From Dryocosmus kuriphilus (taxonomy: Eukaryota > Arthropoda > Insecta > Hymenoptera > Cynipidae), in NCBI GenBank assembly GCA_038277395.1, contig CM076196.1, forward strand, positions 79,602,286 to 79,666,285: a stretch of DNA of 64,000 nucleotides, written 5' to 3'. Under the pieces are notes generated by a model. That model saw nothing but the letters and a program-made list of their open reading frames with translations. It had not been told where the DNA came from and did no database searches. A program made the position numbers and the translations under genes. Each line of letters begins with the position of its first letter. Position 1 is the stretch's first letter. This document shows, in pieces, positions 9,286 to 19,814 of the stretch.

Positions 9286-9649
9286 CATATAAGGATAATT
9301 ATATTGTGTATGGTAAAAGGAACGTTATTAAAAAAAAAGTTATCGCGAATATCTTCAAAATTTGTGGCTTGGAGGGAAGCATGGACTGATAATAAATATA
9401 TTGTTTCTAAGGCTGTAAATAAATAATAACTTATCGTAAGAGAAAATATCAAGATAGGAAAAGGTTTTATTTTTAACCGTAGATTGACAAAAAAGTATAT
9501 GAGAAATCAATTATTTTCATGCAGGGTTCTAATTTATAACAATTCTTATAAACAATCAAGCAATATAGTTTATGAAGAATAAACACTGTTATTAATGTTA
9601 GGTATACGTTTCGCAACAGTTTTAGTGAAAATTATTACACTAGTTGGCA
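9286..9649. other. AT-rich, no gene seen
   Basis: No supported feature. Confidence 0.45.
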
Positions 9650-9975
9650 TAACAGCTTTCTTATTAACAATTCAAAATTGTAGACGATTTGCTCTTAAAA
9701 ATAACCATTTTTAATAACAATTTACGGAGAGAAGTCTTCATTCAATTGGAATATTTCTTTTTTCTTTAGAGAGATCTATCCCTTAAATATACAATTGACA
9801 AGTTTTAAATGGTTTTAAACATTTTTTTTAGAAACGATACAATTATTTTTTTTAAATGTTTAAACAAAAACAGACCGAGTTTTCGAAAAAAACACCCAAC
9901 ATATTCGTAATCAGGGGACTTTTTTTTACCTTTTAGAGAATAGTTATGTCGAGGACCCCTTTAGTGCACGGAATA
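9650..9975 (+). repeat. Dispersed repeat, copy 1
   Basis: It aligns in reverse complement with 25380-25845. Shared blocks include AACAATTTACG, ATTCGTAATCAGG(G/T)GACTTTTTTT and TTATGTCG(A/G)GGAC. It is diverged with many indels, so it is an old family. No coding motif was recognised. Confidence 0.6.
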
Positions 9976-10130
9976 CTTGAGTTTCAATCAAAGCGTTTAT
10001 CATTGGAGCGAATTAAATGTCGCTAAACTTGATCTTGAATTTTCTGCTCGCAACTCCATCACAAAATATTATGAATATAGGTACAAACTGCTGCGAAAAC
10101 TTTACCTGATCCGCACAGGTCAGTACGCCT
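9965..10130 (+). pseudogene. Open frame interrupted by Transib, left part
   Basis: The frame starting after a TAG at 9962-9964 is open up to the Transib end. It encodes a charged segment (…L-L-R-K-L-Y-L-I-R-T-G-Q-Y-A). Joining it across the element with one copy of the CGCCT duplication continues the frame for another 27 codons (14716-14800). The product is not recognised. It may be a fragment of an older repeat or gene. Confidence 0.45.
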
Positions 10131-11145
10131 CACAGTGGGGCGAAATGGAAAAACGATGTTCAAAATAATCTGTAGCTCACAATTCTTCATCGATTTTCAA
10201 CTTTTTTTTTTCAAAAAATTCAGCATTAAATTCTTAAGAAACATGTCGAGGCCGATTTTTGATTTTTTTTTTTTTTAGTTTATATAGAACTGCAAACATC
10301 GAGAAAAATGTTGATTTACAAAATTTTTTTTTTTAATTCTCTGTAAAAATTTTTTTTAGTGGCATCAGGCCTCAGGTTTGATGCGCAAGGGTCAGTGAAA
10401 GAAAAAAATTTGTTGTTATGTCAAGTTATTTGTTATAAACAAATATTTGCAACAAATAGCCAGTATGATGGATTATGTTTTTGTGAAGTATATTTATGCA
10501 TCGAAATCGCTCGCTCTGAGCAACGAGGTGACATGTGATCATGAAAATGTGATGTCCGACATCATTTGTTAACTTTAAAAACAAATAATAATAAACAAAT
10601 GCATGATTTGAACAGTTTTAGGCAGAAACAAACCGTATTTTCTTCCGATTGTCCTCGAATCTCATTGCCAGTGATACACATTGATGTATTATTGTCACCT
10701 AAAATAATTTGTTTAATTTATCAACAATTATTATAAACAAATGCATGACCTGAACAGTTTTAGGCAGAAACAAACCGAATTTTCTCCCGATTGCCCTCGA
10801 ATCTCATTGCCTGTGATACACATTGATGTATTTTTGTCATCTGAAATAATTTGTTGATATTATCAACAATTATTATAAACAAATGCATGATCTAAACAGT
10901 TTTAGTCAGAAACAAACCGAATTTTCTTTCGATTATCTTCGAATCTCATTGCCTCTGATGCAAATTGATATATTTTTGTCATCCGATATCATTTTTTAAC
11001 TTTATCAACAAATAATATAAACAATTGCATGATTTGAATAGTTTTAGGCAGAAACGAACCGAATTTTCTTCCGATTGCCTTCAAATCTCATTGCCTGCGA
11101 TGCTCATTGATATTTTTTTGACTCAAAATATCATTCAACATTTTT
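10131..11145 (+). repeat. Transib left arm with 142-bp tandem units
   Basis: After about 460 bp of non-tandem arm, four units begin at AAACAAATGCATGA-type words at about 10593, 10735, 10877 and 11019, an exact spacing of 142 bp. Each unit has AACAGTTTTAGGCAGAAACA, a CGAATCTCATTGCC block and a CATTGATGTATT block. The right arm holds the inverted counterparts. Confidence 0.85.
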
Positions 11146-11215
11146 ATGAACGAATCATTTGAACAAATTCCTATTATGGACATTTCATAATTCCAGTCCT
11201 CATTTCAAGAACGAT

Positions 11216-13029
11216 TTATTCTAGAATCAAGAGTTCAAGAGCTTTAGGATGAAAATCACTATCTATATGTCTCCAGCTTCCTCTTAGATGTGACAAGTAT
11301 GCATCAGATGAGATGAGTAATTTATGCAATAGACCAGTATTAGTGGCTAACCGACTGCACTTACGAGTATTGAATTCGCGGAATCGTTTAAAATCTTTAT
11401 TACGGGCTTCTTGAGCTTCTTCAGATAAGAGGCCGATGGGAATACTGAACGATTTGATTATCTCCGCTCCGTGCAAAAGAATTTTGTGAACAGATGATGG
11501 CATATAATACCATTTATACAATTCTACATACATTCGTGCAGTTTCGAGAGCATAGTTTTCGAATTGCTCTGAATCGATTTTTTGACCACAAGAAAGAGAA
11601 CCTGCAAAATTATGCTAAATCGCTCGATCAAGCGAACATCAACACATGTGATCTTTGTTGTCGATTCAGGATCTTGAAAAAATTTTCGAGCAGTATTCCC
11701 ATCATTTGATGTTCTTGCTCCATGCTTGGGTATGTCGATAATTAAACCCATCTCTTTCCGAAATTCTAGCTGGATTCTTAATCTTGTGGTCTTCATTTGC
11801 GTTTTTTGCTCATTGGTGCTCGATTGCCATTTGCAAAAATGTAAGCGATAAGCAATATTGAGGATAAGAACCATGAAACGTATTTTAGCGTGGAGTAGTG
11901 AAAGGCCAAGCTCATAATCTTTCTCAAGAACATCTTTTTTCAACACTCGATTCAGATCATTCATTTCTGAAGGTTTTGCTTTGCACAAATGGCATGTTGC
12001 TGCACTTGGCGTTTCTGTGAGATTTTGGGCTACTTTACCATCCAGCATAGTCAATAGCATCTCATGATCAACCTTGCACCTAAATTTGCCAATGTTGTGA
12101 TTTTAGTCAGCGAAAGTTGTTTTATTTCCTCTTTTATACGGCCGATCTTAGATCTCGTCAATTCGGGAGTCTCTTTGGCAAATTGAAATGCTATTGGTAT
12201 GCAGAATTTTGTAGATCCCGGGTGAGGGTTCTTCCAAATCACTTCAGTTTCAGAATCCAACAAAATGGGTACCATCGAGACCATGAAAATACTCTCATCA
12301 GACTGCATGCCATCCGCGAGATTTTGTTTGTAAACACTTTGGTCTGATGCCCCATCACAACCGTATTTTAGGTGTAGTGTCAGAGACTTGACGTTTTTCT
12401 CTATTATGTAACTCTTGATTGTAGGAATCTCTGTCAAACGTTTTGCCGTATGATCCAGCAGTTCTTGTAACTTAATACTGATGCTTAGAAAGCTTTGCAT
12501 CTTCAATTAATGCAATAGCTTCGTCATCAGAGAATCTGATGATGCTCTCCTCAATCTCATTTTTACCTGCATCATTCAAAAGTCGAGTTATTTTGTTCGC
12601 TAATTTTGTGTTTCCAGCAGCTCTCAGATTTCTAAGAAAGGCTAGTTGAATCTCAAGTTCAGAATAGCATTCCTGAATTTCTTGAAGCTTCCTTCTTTTC
12701 GTGGACGTAGAGCTGCCTGAAAAATCTTCATTAGAACGTCTACCGATCTTTGGTGTAGTTAAAGCAACAGTGAATTTCGTGAGGAGCCATTTGCCGTATC
12801 TGCGCTTGCGCCTTTCTTTTTCGTAAAAAGAAGATTTCCAATTTTTTTTGAATGTAGGGATAAAGTACTGTAATAGTTTGTCAGTAACTAATTTCATTTC
12901 GTTATCATCGACTGGATAATTTTCCCGGATGTAATTACAAAGCATTACAGATAAATCAGTGTCGTTCATTTTGTGATTTTTCCTTGCAATATCACACAAG
13001 CTCTCTATTGGTACCTCCAGAGAATTCAT
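11216..13029 (-). pseudogene. Transib transposase (RAG1-like), frameshifted
   Basis: Four consecutive frames cover about 600 codons, close to family length. The start ATG is at 13029, with frame changes near 12480, 12100 and 11610 and a TAA at 11216. All landmark motifs survive. These are the first catalytic Asp in Y-G-C-D-G-A-S-D (12354-12356), P-I-A-F-Q-F-A-K-E-T, the second Asp in T-M-L-D-G-K-V (12040-12042), the zinc CxxC in T-C-H-L-C-K, T-S-N-D-G-N-T-A-R-K-F-F, the paired His in V-H-K-I-L-L-H-G-A-E (spaced five apart, as RAG1 H937/H942), and the catalytic Glu region S-E-E-A-Q-E-A-R-N-K-D near 11396-11424. An AATAAA (minus strand, 11220-11215) overlaps the stop codon. The family cuts DNA at its ends by a hairpin route like RAG; this copy cannot make a full protein. 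Confidence 0.9.
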
Positions 13030-13624
13030 CTTAACGCGTAAATTAAAATAAATAAAATAACAATTTTAAGAATAATGAAAAAATGAACGAAGAAATTTCG
13101 TGATACTTAAAACCTATGGAAAAGAAAATTAAAGAAGCAAAAAAAAAATAGTTGATATCTCTGAACTTCAGGAGATAAAACAACAAGTCGTGAGTGACAA
13201 ATAACTTTGTGATATAAGTGTCAACTTCCTACATCAACTTAAATATAAGAATATGAATATTCAATATCATCAGAACATTATTTCCAGTTAACAGAACAGA
13301 ATGAATATCTTTGCGAGATTCTCTTGTTCACTACTCGAGTATTCAATACAAAATGTCTGAACGTTCAGCTGTTTCCTCTCGTTGAACAAGAATCACGCAT
13401 GCGCATATAACATGTGTTGCCATCTGGTGGCGACAGGCAAAATGTCTTATATAATGGTAATATGGCGGCGAATTTAAATCAAAAAATGATAGGAAAATAA
13501 GAAATTGAAAGGAAGGACGATCTTACTCTACACTGGAATGTCCAAACCATGGATTTGTTGATTCATATTTATATTATTCGTTGATGAAGTTAACGGGTTA
13601 TATCATTTAATAAGACTTGAAGAC
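13030..13624. other. Transib 5' region of the transposase gene
   Basis: AT-rich sequence between the start codon and the right arm. It should hold the promoter of the transposase; no specific element can be named. A GC-richer stretch at 13370-13470 contains a GCGCATATAACATG word. Confidence 0.4.
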
Positions 13625-14715
13625 AATCAGAAAAAAATTCGGTTCGTTTTTACCATAAACTGTTCAAACCAGGCATTTACTTATATTATTTGTTGATAAA
13701 TTCAACAAATTATATCAGATAACAAAAATATATCAATGTGCATCACAGGCAATGAGATTTGAAGGCAATCGGAAGAAAATTCGGTTCGTTTCTGCCTAAA
13801 ACTATTCAAATCATGCAATTGTTTATATTATTTGTTGATAAAGTTAAAAAATGATATCGGATGACAAAAATATATCAATTTGCATCACAGGCAATGAGCT
13901 TCGAAGATAATCGAAAGAAAATTCGGTTTGTTTCTGCCTAAAACTGTTCAGATCATGCATTTGTTTATAATAATTGTTGATAATATCAACAAATTATTTC
14001 AGATGACAAAAATACATCAATGCGTATCACAGGCAATGAGATTCGAGGGCAATCGGGAGAAAATTCGGTTTGTTTCTGCCTAAAACTGTTCAGGTCATGC
14101 ATTTGTTTATAATAATTGTTGATAAATTAAACAAATTATTTTAGGTGACAATAATACATCAATGTGTATCACTGGCTATTAAATTCGAGGACAATCGTAA
14201 GAAAATACGGTTTGTTTCTGCCTAAAACTGTTCAAATCATGCATTTGTTTATATTATTTGTTGTTAAAGTTAACAAATGATATCAGACATCACATTTTCA
14301 TGATCACATGTCACCTCGTTGCTCAGAACGAGCGATTTCGATGCATAAATATACTTCACAAAAACATAATCCATCATACTGGCTATTTGTTGCAAATATT
14401 TGTTTATAACAAATAACTTTACATAACAACAAATTTTTTTCTTTCACTGACCCTTGCGCATCAAACCTGAGGCCTGATGCCACTAAAAAAAATTTTTACA
14501 GAGAATTAAAAAAAAAAATTTTGTAAATCAACATTTTTCTCGATGTTTGCAGTTCTATATAAATTAAAAAAAAAAAAAAATTAAAAAATCGGCCTCGACA
14601 TGTTTCTTAAGAAATTAATGCTGAATTTTTTGAAAAAAAAAAAAGTTGAAAATCGATGAAGAATTGCGACCTACAGATTATTTTGAACATCGTTTTTCCA
14701 TTTCGCCCCACTGTG
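13625..14715 (-). repeat. Transib right arm with 142-bp tandem units
   Basis: Inverted counterpart of the left arm. The word ATGCATTTGTTTATA or a close variant recurs near 13670, 13813, 13954, 14097 and 14239, giving one partial and four full units, one more than on the left. The outer part matches the left arm down to the terminal CACTGTG. Confidence 0.85.
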
Positions 14716-14800
14716 CGCCTGTCTAATTGGATTACGCGTAGCAATTGAAAGTCTTCAAGAAATAGCGGTTTTGTCGGACGAGTCAAATCAAGACCGTTAG
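14716..14800 (+). pseudogene. Open frame interrupted by Transib, right part
   Basis: With one CGCCT copy removed, the left fragment reads on through this piece (C-L-I-G-L-R-V-A-I-E-S-L-Q-E-I-A-V) to TAG at 14798-14800. The unbroken frame across the junction supports both the Transib boundaries and the former coding nature of the target. No family was recognised. Confidence 0.45.
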
Positions 14801-15658
14801 GCGAATGTCAATAACAAGTTTCGAGAGCACATTCATTTTTTTTATCTCTGTGAATCCAGAAACCTTGACTAAAATAAGGAAAATGTCAAGAGGAAAGTTT
14901 TTTTTTAAAGATTGAAGACTACCGATGAAATGAAAATTTTCAAGTGTTTGCGAAAGCAACTCACGAGAGAAGTATTGAAGGATTTCGAACTTCGAACGAT
15001 TTACATTTTTGACAACCTTTCAATTTCAAAGCTTTCTAATTTGGAAACATTTTTATAAAATTTTATTACTCAGAAGATTCTTCAAAATTAGGAGCATTTA
15101 AATATAACTGACTTTAAGATTGAAGTCTTCAGATTTTGTTAAGACATTCAAATTTGAAAGATTTATAATGAAGTTTCTTCAAATTCGAATTTTTCCATGA
15201 AGTATTTTCCCTGAGAATTAACTAAATATCTCCTACGAAACTGAAAAATAAAAAATCTCCCTGTTGATTTACGGAAACAATGTTCTATTTCTAAAGATGA
15301 CAAATAAACCTATTTATAATTCTTATTATAATTAGGCGTCTTCAAAGCGGAAACATTTTTCACAAATCTAATACATAATAGCACAGCTATGCACGATAAA
15401 TTAAGTTATTGCATTAAAGCGTTAAATATGTCATAGAAATTCAACTATCAGAAGATTTATCCTTTATCACTCAATTTAAAAAGAAACTAAGGAAAAGGTG
15501 TGAGTGCATGTTTACGAGAAGTCTAGATATTTGTTCTCCTTTGATATTCCGACGTCGAGGAAAGTGATACAGATTTTTTTTACACTCCTCGTCAATCTCA
15601 TCACTATAACGCAACTAGTGAGCAGCTAATGACTAATGCAAACTATGAATAATGGATG
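14801..15658. other. AT-rich, no gene seen
   Basis: No supported feature; frames are short and biased only by composition. Confidence 0.5.
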
Positions 15659-15660
15659 TA

Positions 15661-16828
15661 CAGTAGAGTGGCTCAAAAAAAAAAATTAATTTTTTGATGA
15701 CTCACCCACCTATCTTGTTCCATTTAGTGAAAAAACAAATGCCTATTTTTTCAAATTTAAAAAAAATGTTTAAACAACCTTAAATTGAAAAAAATTATAA
15801 TTATTTTTATTTGGTGCAAAAGTGATCGATACTTTATGTGAAAGCCGTAAAATTATGCCACTAAAATTATTCCAACCCAATTCCGACGAAGAATACTACC
15901 CTTAAGTGTCGAAAACAACCCTCTAGAAGGGTTAAAACTTTATATTATGTTATTTTTTGTAGCTTTTGGATCGTTTTGTCCTGAAAAAAGTTGAAAAGAC
16001 ACGTAAGAGCTTCAAGGTATAACATTTGTTAAAAACAAACCTTAAAATAAAATTCAGAAACCACCCCTAAGGGCATTTCAGTACATAATTTTGCTTTTCT
16101 CCTATTTTTCTTGAAAAATGTCATAAATGAAGGCTTCAGGGTACTTTAAAAAGACTCTAAAATTATTCCAGAATTTTTTGAGACTATTCAAATTAGTTAA
16201 AAGTCCAATTTTGGGTCTTTTAATAAGGGTATTTAAAAGACCCAAATTGGACTCTTAACTAATTTGAATAGTCTCAAAAAAATTGTAGAATACTTTTAGA
16301 GTGCTTTTGAAGTCCCCTGAGGCCTATATTTATGACATTTTTCAAGAAAAATGGGAGAAAAGCAAAATTATGTACTGAAATGCCCTTAGGGGTGGTTTCT
16401 AAATTTTATTTTAAGGTTTGTTTTTAACAAATGTTATAACTTGAAGCTCTTACGTGTCTTTTCAACTTATTTCAGGACAAAACGATCCAAAAGCTACAAA
16501 AAATAACATAATATAAATTTTTAAACCTTCTACAGGGTTGTTTTCGACACTTAAGGGTAGTATTCTTCGTCGGAATTGGGGTGGAATAATTTTAGTGGAT
16601 ATGTTGCATAATTTTACGGCTTTCACATAAAGTATCTATTACTTTCGCAAAAAATAAAAATACTTATAATTTTTTTCGATTTAGGTTTTTTTAAACCCTC
16701 AGGACCACGGCTTCAACATTTTTTAAAAATTTGAAAAAAATACATTTGTTTTTTCGCTAAATGGAACAAGATAGGTGGGTGAGTCATAAAAAAATAAAAA
16801 AATAATTTTTTTTTGATCCACCATAATG
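15661..16828. mobile_element. 1.17 kb palindromic MITE with TA duplication
   Basis: It is a near-perfect hairpin with arms of about 560 bp and a loop of only about 10 nt near 16221-16232. The left end reads CAGTAGAGTGGCTCAAAA; the right end in reverse complement reads CATTATGGTGGATCAAAA. TA lies at 15659-15660 and 16829-16830. Arm words include CTCACCCACCTATCTTGTTC and CCACCCCTAAGGGCATTTC. There is no coding capacity. The TA target suggests mobilisation by a Tc1/mariner-type transposase. Confidence 0.85.
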
Positions 16829-16830
16829 TA

Positions 16831-16905
16831 CAGTTAAAGTCATGGTATGCCTTATTGCGCAGAACAGAATATAAATCTTCAAGAAGGCATACATGACTTT
16901 CACTG
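16831..16905. mobile_element. 75-bp mini-MITE sharing a TA with its neighbour
   Basis: CAGTTAAAGTCATGGTATGC is mirrored by GCATACATGACTTTCACTG. It is flanked by TA at 16829-16830 and 16906-16907. The left TA is also the right TA of the larger MITE, so one inserted at the boundary of the other. Confidence 0.75.
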
Positions 16906-16907
16906 TA

Positions 16908-17554
16908 CGTCGATCGAAAACATTTCTGTGTAAAATGAAAACGTCAATTACTGGATATCTGACAGAAGCCTTTCCAAACATGAATGGATATTTGTTTAGT
17001 ATTCACAAAATTATGATAAAAGAAATTTCATAATCGGAATATTGAAACTTACGTTGAAGCTGAGGTTTTCTACGTAATACTATCACGTTTTATCTAAATA
17101 AATAATAAGTGTCCAAAATAAAAATAAACTATTTTCTCGCTAAAATCATATAAAAATTGTAATCTGTATATATATAAAGTATATTATAATTTTGAAGTTA
17201 TCACAATTGGATACACCCAAGCAGTGAAAATTAAAATAATACACACCCTAAAACGGCAAAATAGTAAATTTTGAATCTTGTTAATTGAAGATGCTGCTAA
17301 ACAAGTTGAAGAGTAATTCTTCATTTTTTTCACTACAAAATTGTTTAAACTATCTTTTAATCTTCATTTCATTTCAATCTTATGTCAGTTACGAATTAAA
17401 TAAGTTTATTAATAATTTTGACTCAAATAAAATCCTAGCTTGTATAAAGCTCCCTCTTTTATAATTGGAGCAATGCCACTTTAATGATATCCAATGAAAT
17501 TTATTCCAAATATCAATTGTTTTTTGCTTTTTCGCCATCAATATCCCTACATGT
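16908..17554. other. AT-rich, no gene seen
   Basis: No supported feature. Confidence 0.5.
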
Positions 17555-17742
17555 TGTTAGAAAATTGGAAACTCAATTCTCGAACTCTTCTAGAATTCGA
17601 TTCGAAAGCTGGCGCCTATTGTACGTAAGTATACTTACGTACGAATATAAAAATATGTAAAAAGTTACAGAATTTAAACATTTACATTATTATATTACTG
17701 GAAGAGTTCGAGAATTGAATTTTCAATATTTTCTAAGAACAT
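17555..17742. repeat. Inverted-repeat element, ~188 bp
   Basis: Arms of about 45 bp share CTCAATTCTCGAACTCTTC and its reverse complement GAAGAGTTCGAGAATTGA. The interior holds a perfect 22-bp palindrome (GTACGTAAGTATACTTACGT + AC) at 17621-17642. It is probably a small MITE. Confidence 0.65.
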
Positions 17743-17854
17743 CTGGGGACATTTGGTGGTGGGAGCATCCAGTAATCGTGGTGATTATCGTGGGGAGTTT
17801 GCAGCCTCGCAATTCGGTCACTGTTGAGGTTTTACTCTTGGTTGCACAAAATCT

Positions 17855-18040
17855 ATATTCTATAATATTATCGCTCCAATGACTTTCTTTATAAAGAAGC
17901 CGAATGTCCTTTATGCGATGTAAGGGCAGATCCATCGTGATTTGCACATGAGACGCAGGTAAACTGACCTTTGCAATCACATGTGTAGAATTATGCTCAA
18001 CTTCTAGATTTGGTATAAATCGATCAAAAGAGTATCCTCT
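17855..18040 (-). pseudogene. Acetyl-CoA carboxylase-like biotin carboxylase fragment
   Basis: On the minus strand about 60 codons read N-L-E-V-E-H-N-S-T-H-V-I-A-K-V-S-L-P, then [16 protein letters not shown] and W-S-D. This matches the ACC biotin carboxylase segment with N-P-R-L-Q-V-E-H and the diagnostic [20 protein letters not shown]. ACC makes malonyl-CoA for fatty acid synthesis. The conserved E-L-N-P-R is changed to R-F-I-P-N, and homology stops on both sides. It is a decayed fragment, perhaps one exon or part of a retrocopy, not a working enzyme. Confidence 0.65.
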
Positions 18041-18498
18041 AGAGTTATCTCTTCCTTAACTTCATGAGCAGATTTTCTTCACTTGGTTTTCTTTTCAATA
18101 TTATGCCGTTTCTGAGCCTCGATCTCCATCGGTTCGTATTTCTCTCCTATTTTCTGGAGATTTTTATTTTTACCTTTGGAAGATAGTTTAGCTTTGATTT
18201 GTACTTTTATATCTTTCTGCTTTTCTAGTAAAAGAACAGCTTCAGATTTTCTTCCTGTTTTACACTTTCCCACTTTTGCATCTATCTTCTCAAAATTTGC
18301 CTTCGATTATGTAAGCTTAGCATATTTCAGTTTCGATTTTTCGTTACATTTTCACTGATTTTCTACAAATTTCTCGTCTCTCCTATCCAATTTTGAACTA
18401 TCCGCATCTAATTCTGTCTGATGATTTAAACTGTCACTTACATGAAGAAGCGATTCACATCATTTTCTGGAATTTTTTGGAGTTTTTTTTTTAGACAT
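18041..18498 (-). pseudogene. Lys/Glu-rich decayed open frame
   Basis: One minus-strand frame is rich in Lys, Glu and Asp and contains only a few stops. Its longest clean stretch is 18079-18273 (64 residues, including L-L-L-E-K-Q-K-D-I-K-V-Q-I-K-A-K-L). It lies immediately upstream of the ACC-like fragment on the same strand but in another frame. Low complexity prevents a family call. It may be a different gene joined by a rearrangement, or another part of a chimeric retrocopy. Confidence 0.4.
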
Positions 18499-18776
18499 TG
18501 TGGCCCCGTTGCTTCTTCGAGAATCTTCGAGTTTTTTCTTTCGAAACTTCTTCTCTCTCTTCGAGAATGAACTTTTAACTCGACAAGATATTAGGATCAA
18601 CTCCTGTTACAGTATCTCCTGCTTCGAAATCCTTGAGTAAATTGTTCTTGTACTTCGAATTACCCCTTACTTTCCTTTTGTATTACTTAGGGGCTGTTAA
18701 TAAACCTCGAGACCCAATTTTTATCACTTTTAGATTCCTCCCTACCCCCATGAGGTTCAATGAGTCTTTTTCTTCA

Positions 18777-18796
18777 CCCCCCCCCCCCCCCCCCCC
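18777..18796. repeat. C20 homopolymer
   Basis: Twenty consecutive C residues just before a family F head. The length may be unreliable in assembly. Confidence 0.9.
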
Positions 18797-18828
18797 GCGG
18801 ATGCAACGGTTTTTTCTATTTAAAAAAG

Positions 18829-19795
18829 AATCTGCCCGCTTCGCGGGCACATTCTCATCGCGCGCTTCGCGCGAAGTATGAACACGCCTAGGGCGCGCGT
18901 CTGTTGGCAATCGCGCTTCGCGCTCGATACGTTATTTACGGTACTCGCGCTTTGCGCTCGATAGGTTATTTACCTCGCGCTACGCGCTCGGTGTTTATGG
19001 ATAGTGTAAACCTTTAAATTAAAAATGCCAAAAGAAATTATTTTACTTAAGGCTCTATCGCCCTTCAGGAATACATTCTCATCATTCTCTCTCTCTCTTT
19101 CCAAGGTGAACAATTCTGCTTGTTAATATTTTCTCATATCTTGCATAGGTTTGTTGAAAAGTCGTTTTCTTTATATTTCATAACATATTTCACGAATAAC
19201 TACAAAATTACGCGTCTGTTCAAAAAAATGAAAGGGAGCAAATTTGTAGATCTTTTTGAGGTGAAAAACTTTATTTATTACTATTTCTTTTGTATCTTGC
19301 ATATTTTGGCGGGAAATTTGAATTTTTGATTTTTTAATAGCGTCTTCTCGATTAAAATCAAAAAGGTGCATTTTATCAAAAAATGGTTAATACAAAATTT
19401 GTAGATCTTTTCAAGATAAACAATTTTGGTCATATACGTATTTTCTGTATCTCGCATAGTTTAGCCGGAAAATGATTTTTCTAATTTTCTGAAAACCGTT
19501 TTTGATGGATAAAACCATAACCGTTGGTCAAAAGTGGCTGGTTAACGAACTCGTCCTTACTTTTTACGCTTTAAAGAAGTGTGCCAAAGCGCAACCCAAT
19601 CCGATTAGTCCTTCGTAAGTTATCGTGTTCACAGACTACAACGACAACAACGACAACGCCAGACAAACAACAACGTAAAACATGTTTTTTTCGGATTCAG
19701 GGGGTCAAGAAACATGGAGATTTCATGAAATCCGCGAAAGTCAGTTTTCACATAAAACTAATACCTTCTCATTGAGATGAGAATGTGAAAATCAA
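18829..19795 (+). repeat. Family F repeat, copy 2 (head, units, GTC module)
   Basis: The head starts TCTGCCCGCTTCGCGGGCAC. About three units follow, then a module containing GGATAAAACCATAACCGTTG, a CCGATTAGTCCTTCG block, a GAC/AAC-rich microsatellite and GGAGATTTCATGAAATCCGC. It forms the left arm of the composite palindrome. Confidence 0.8.
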
Positions 19796-19814
19796 AATAA
19801 AACAACAAATTATT

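Larger units (their letters stand above)
10131..14715 (-). mobile_element. Transib (RAG1-like) DNA transposon, 4.6 kb
   Basis: Both ends begin CACAGTGGGGCGAAATGG (left, plus strand; right, minus strand). The first seven bases equal the V(D)J recombination signal heptamer, as in many Transib ends, and an A-rich block follows about 10-12 bases inward. CGCCT is present on both sides (10126-10130 and 14716-14720), matching the 5-bp GC-rich duplication of Transib. The element carries a RAG1-like transposase on the minus strand (13029-11216) between two roughly 1 kb inverted arms. The arms are far longer than the short termini usual for Transib and contain tandem 142-bp units. Three frameshifts in the transposase mark it as inactive. 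Confidence 0.88.

Noticed and set aside
10555..14300. Regularly spaced repeats resembling a CRISPR array
   Set aside because: The units are 142 bp and continuous, without unique spacers of constant length, and lie as inverted arrays in a eukaryotic transposon.
18683..18910. Gly/Pro-run open frames on both strands
   Set aside because: Produced by the C20 homopolymer and the GC-rich family F head.
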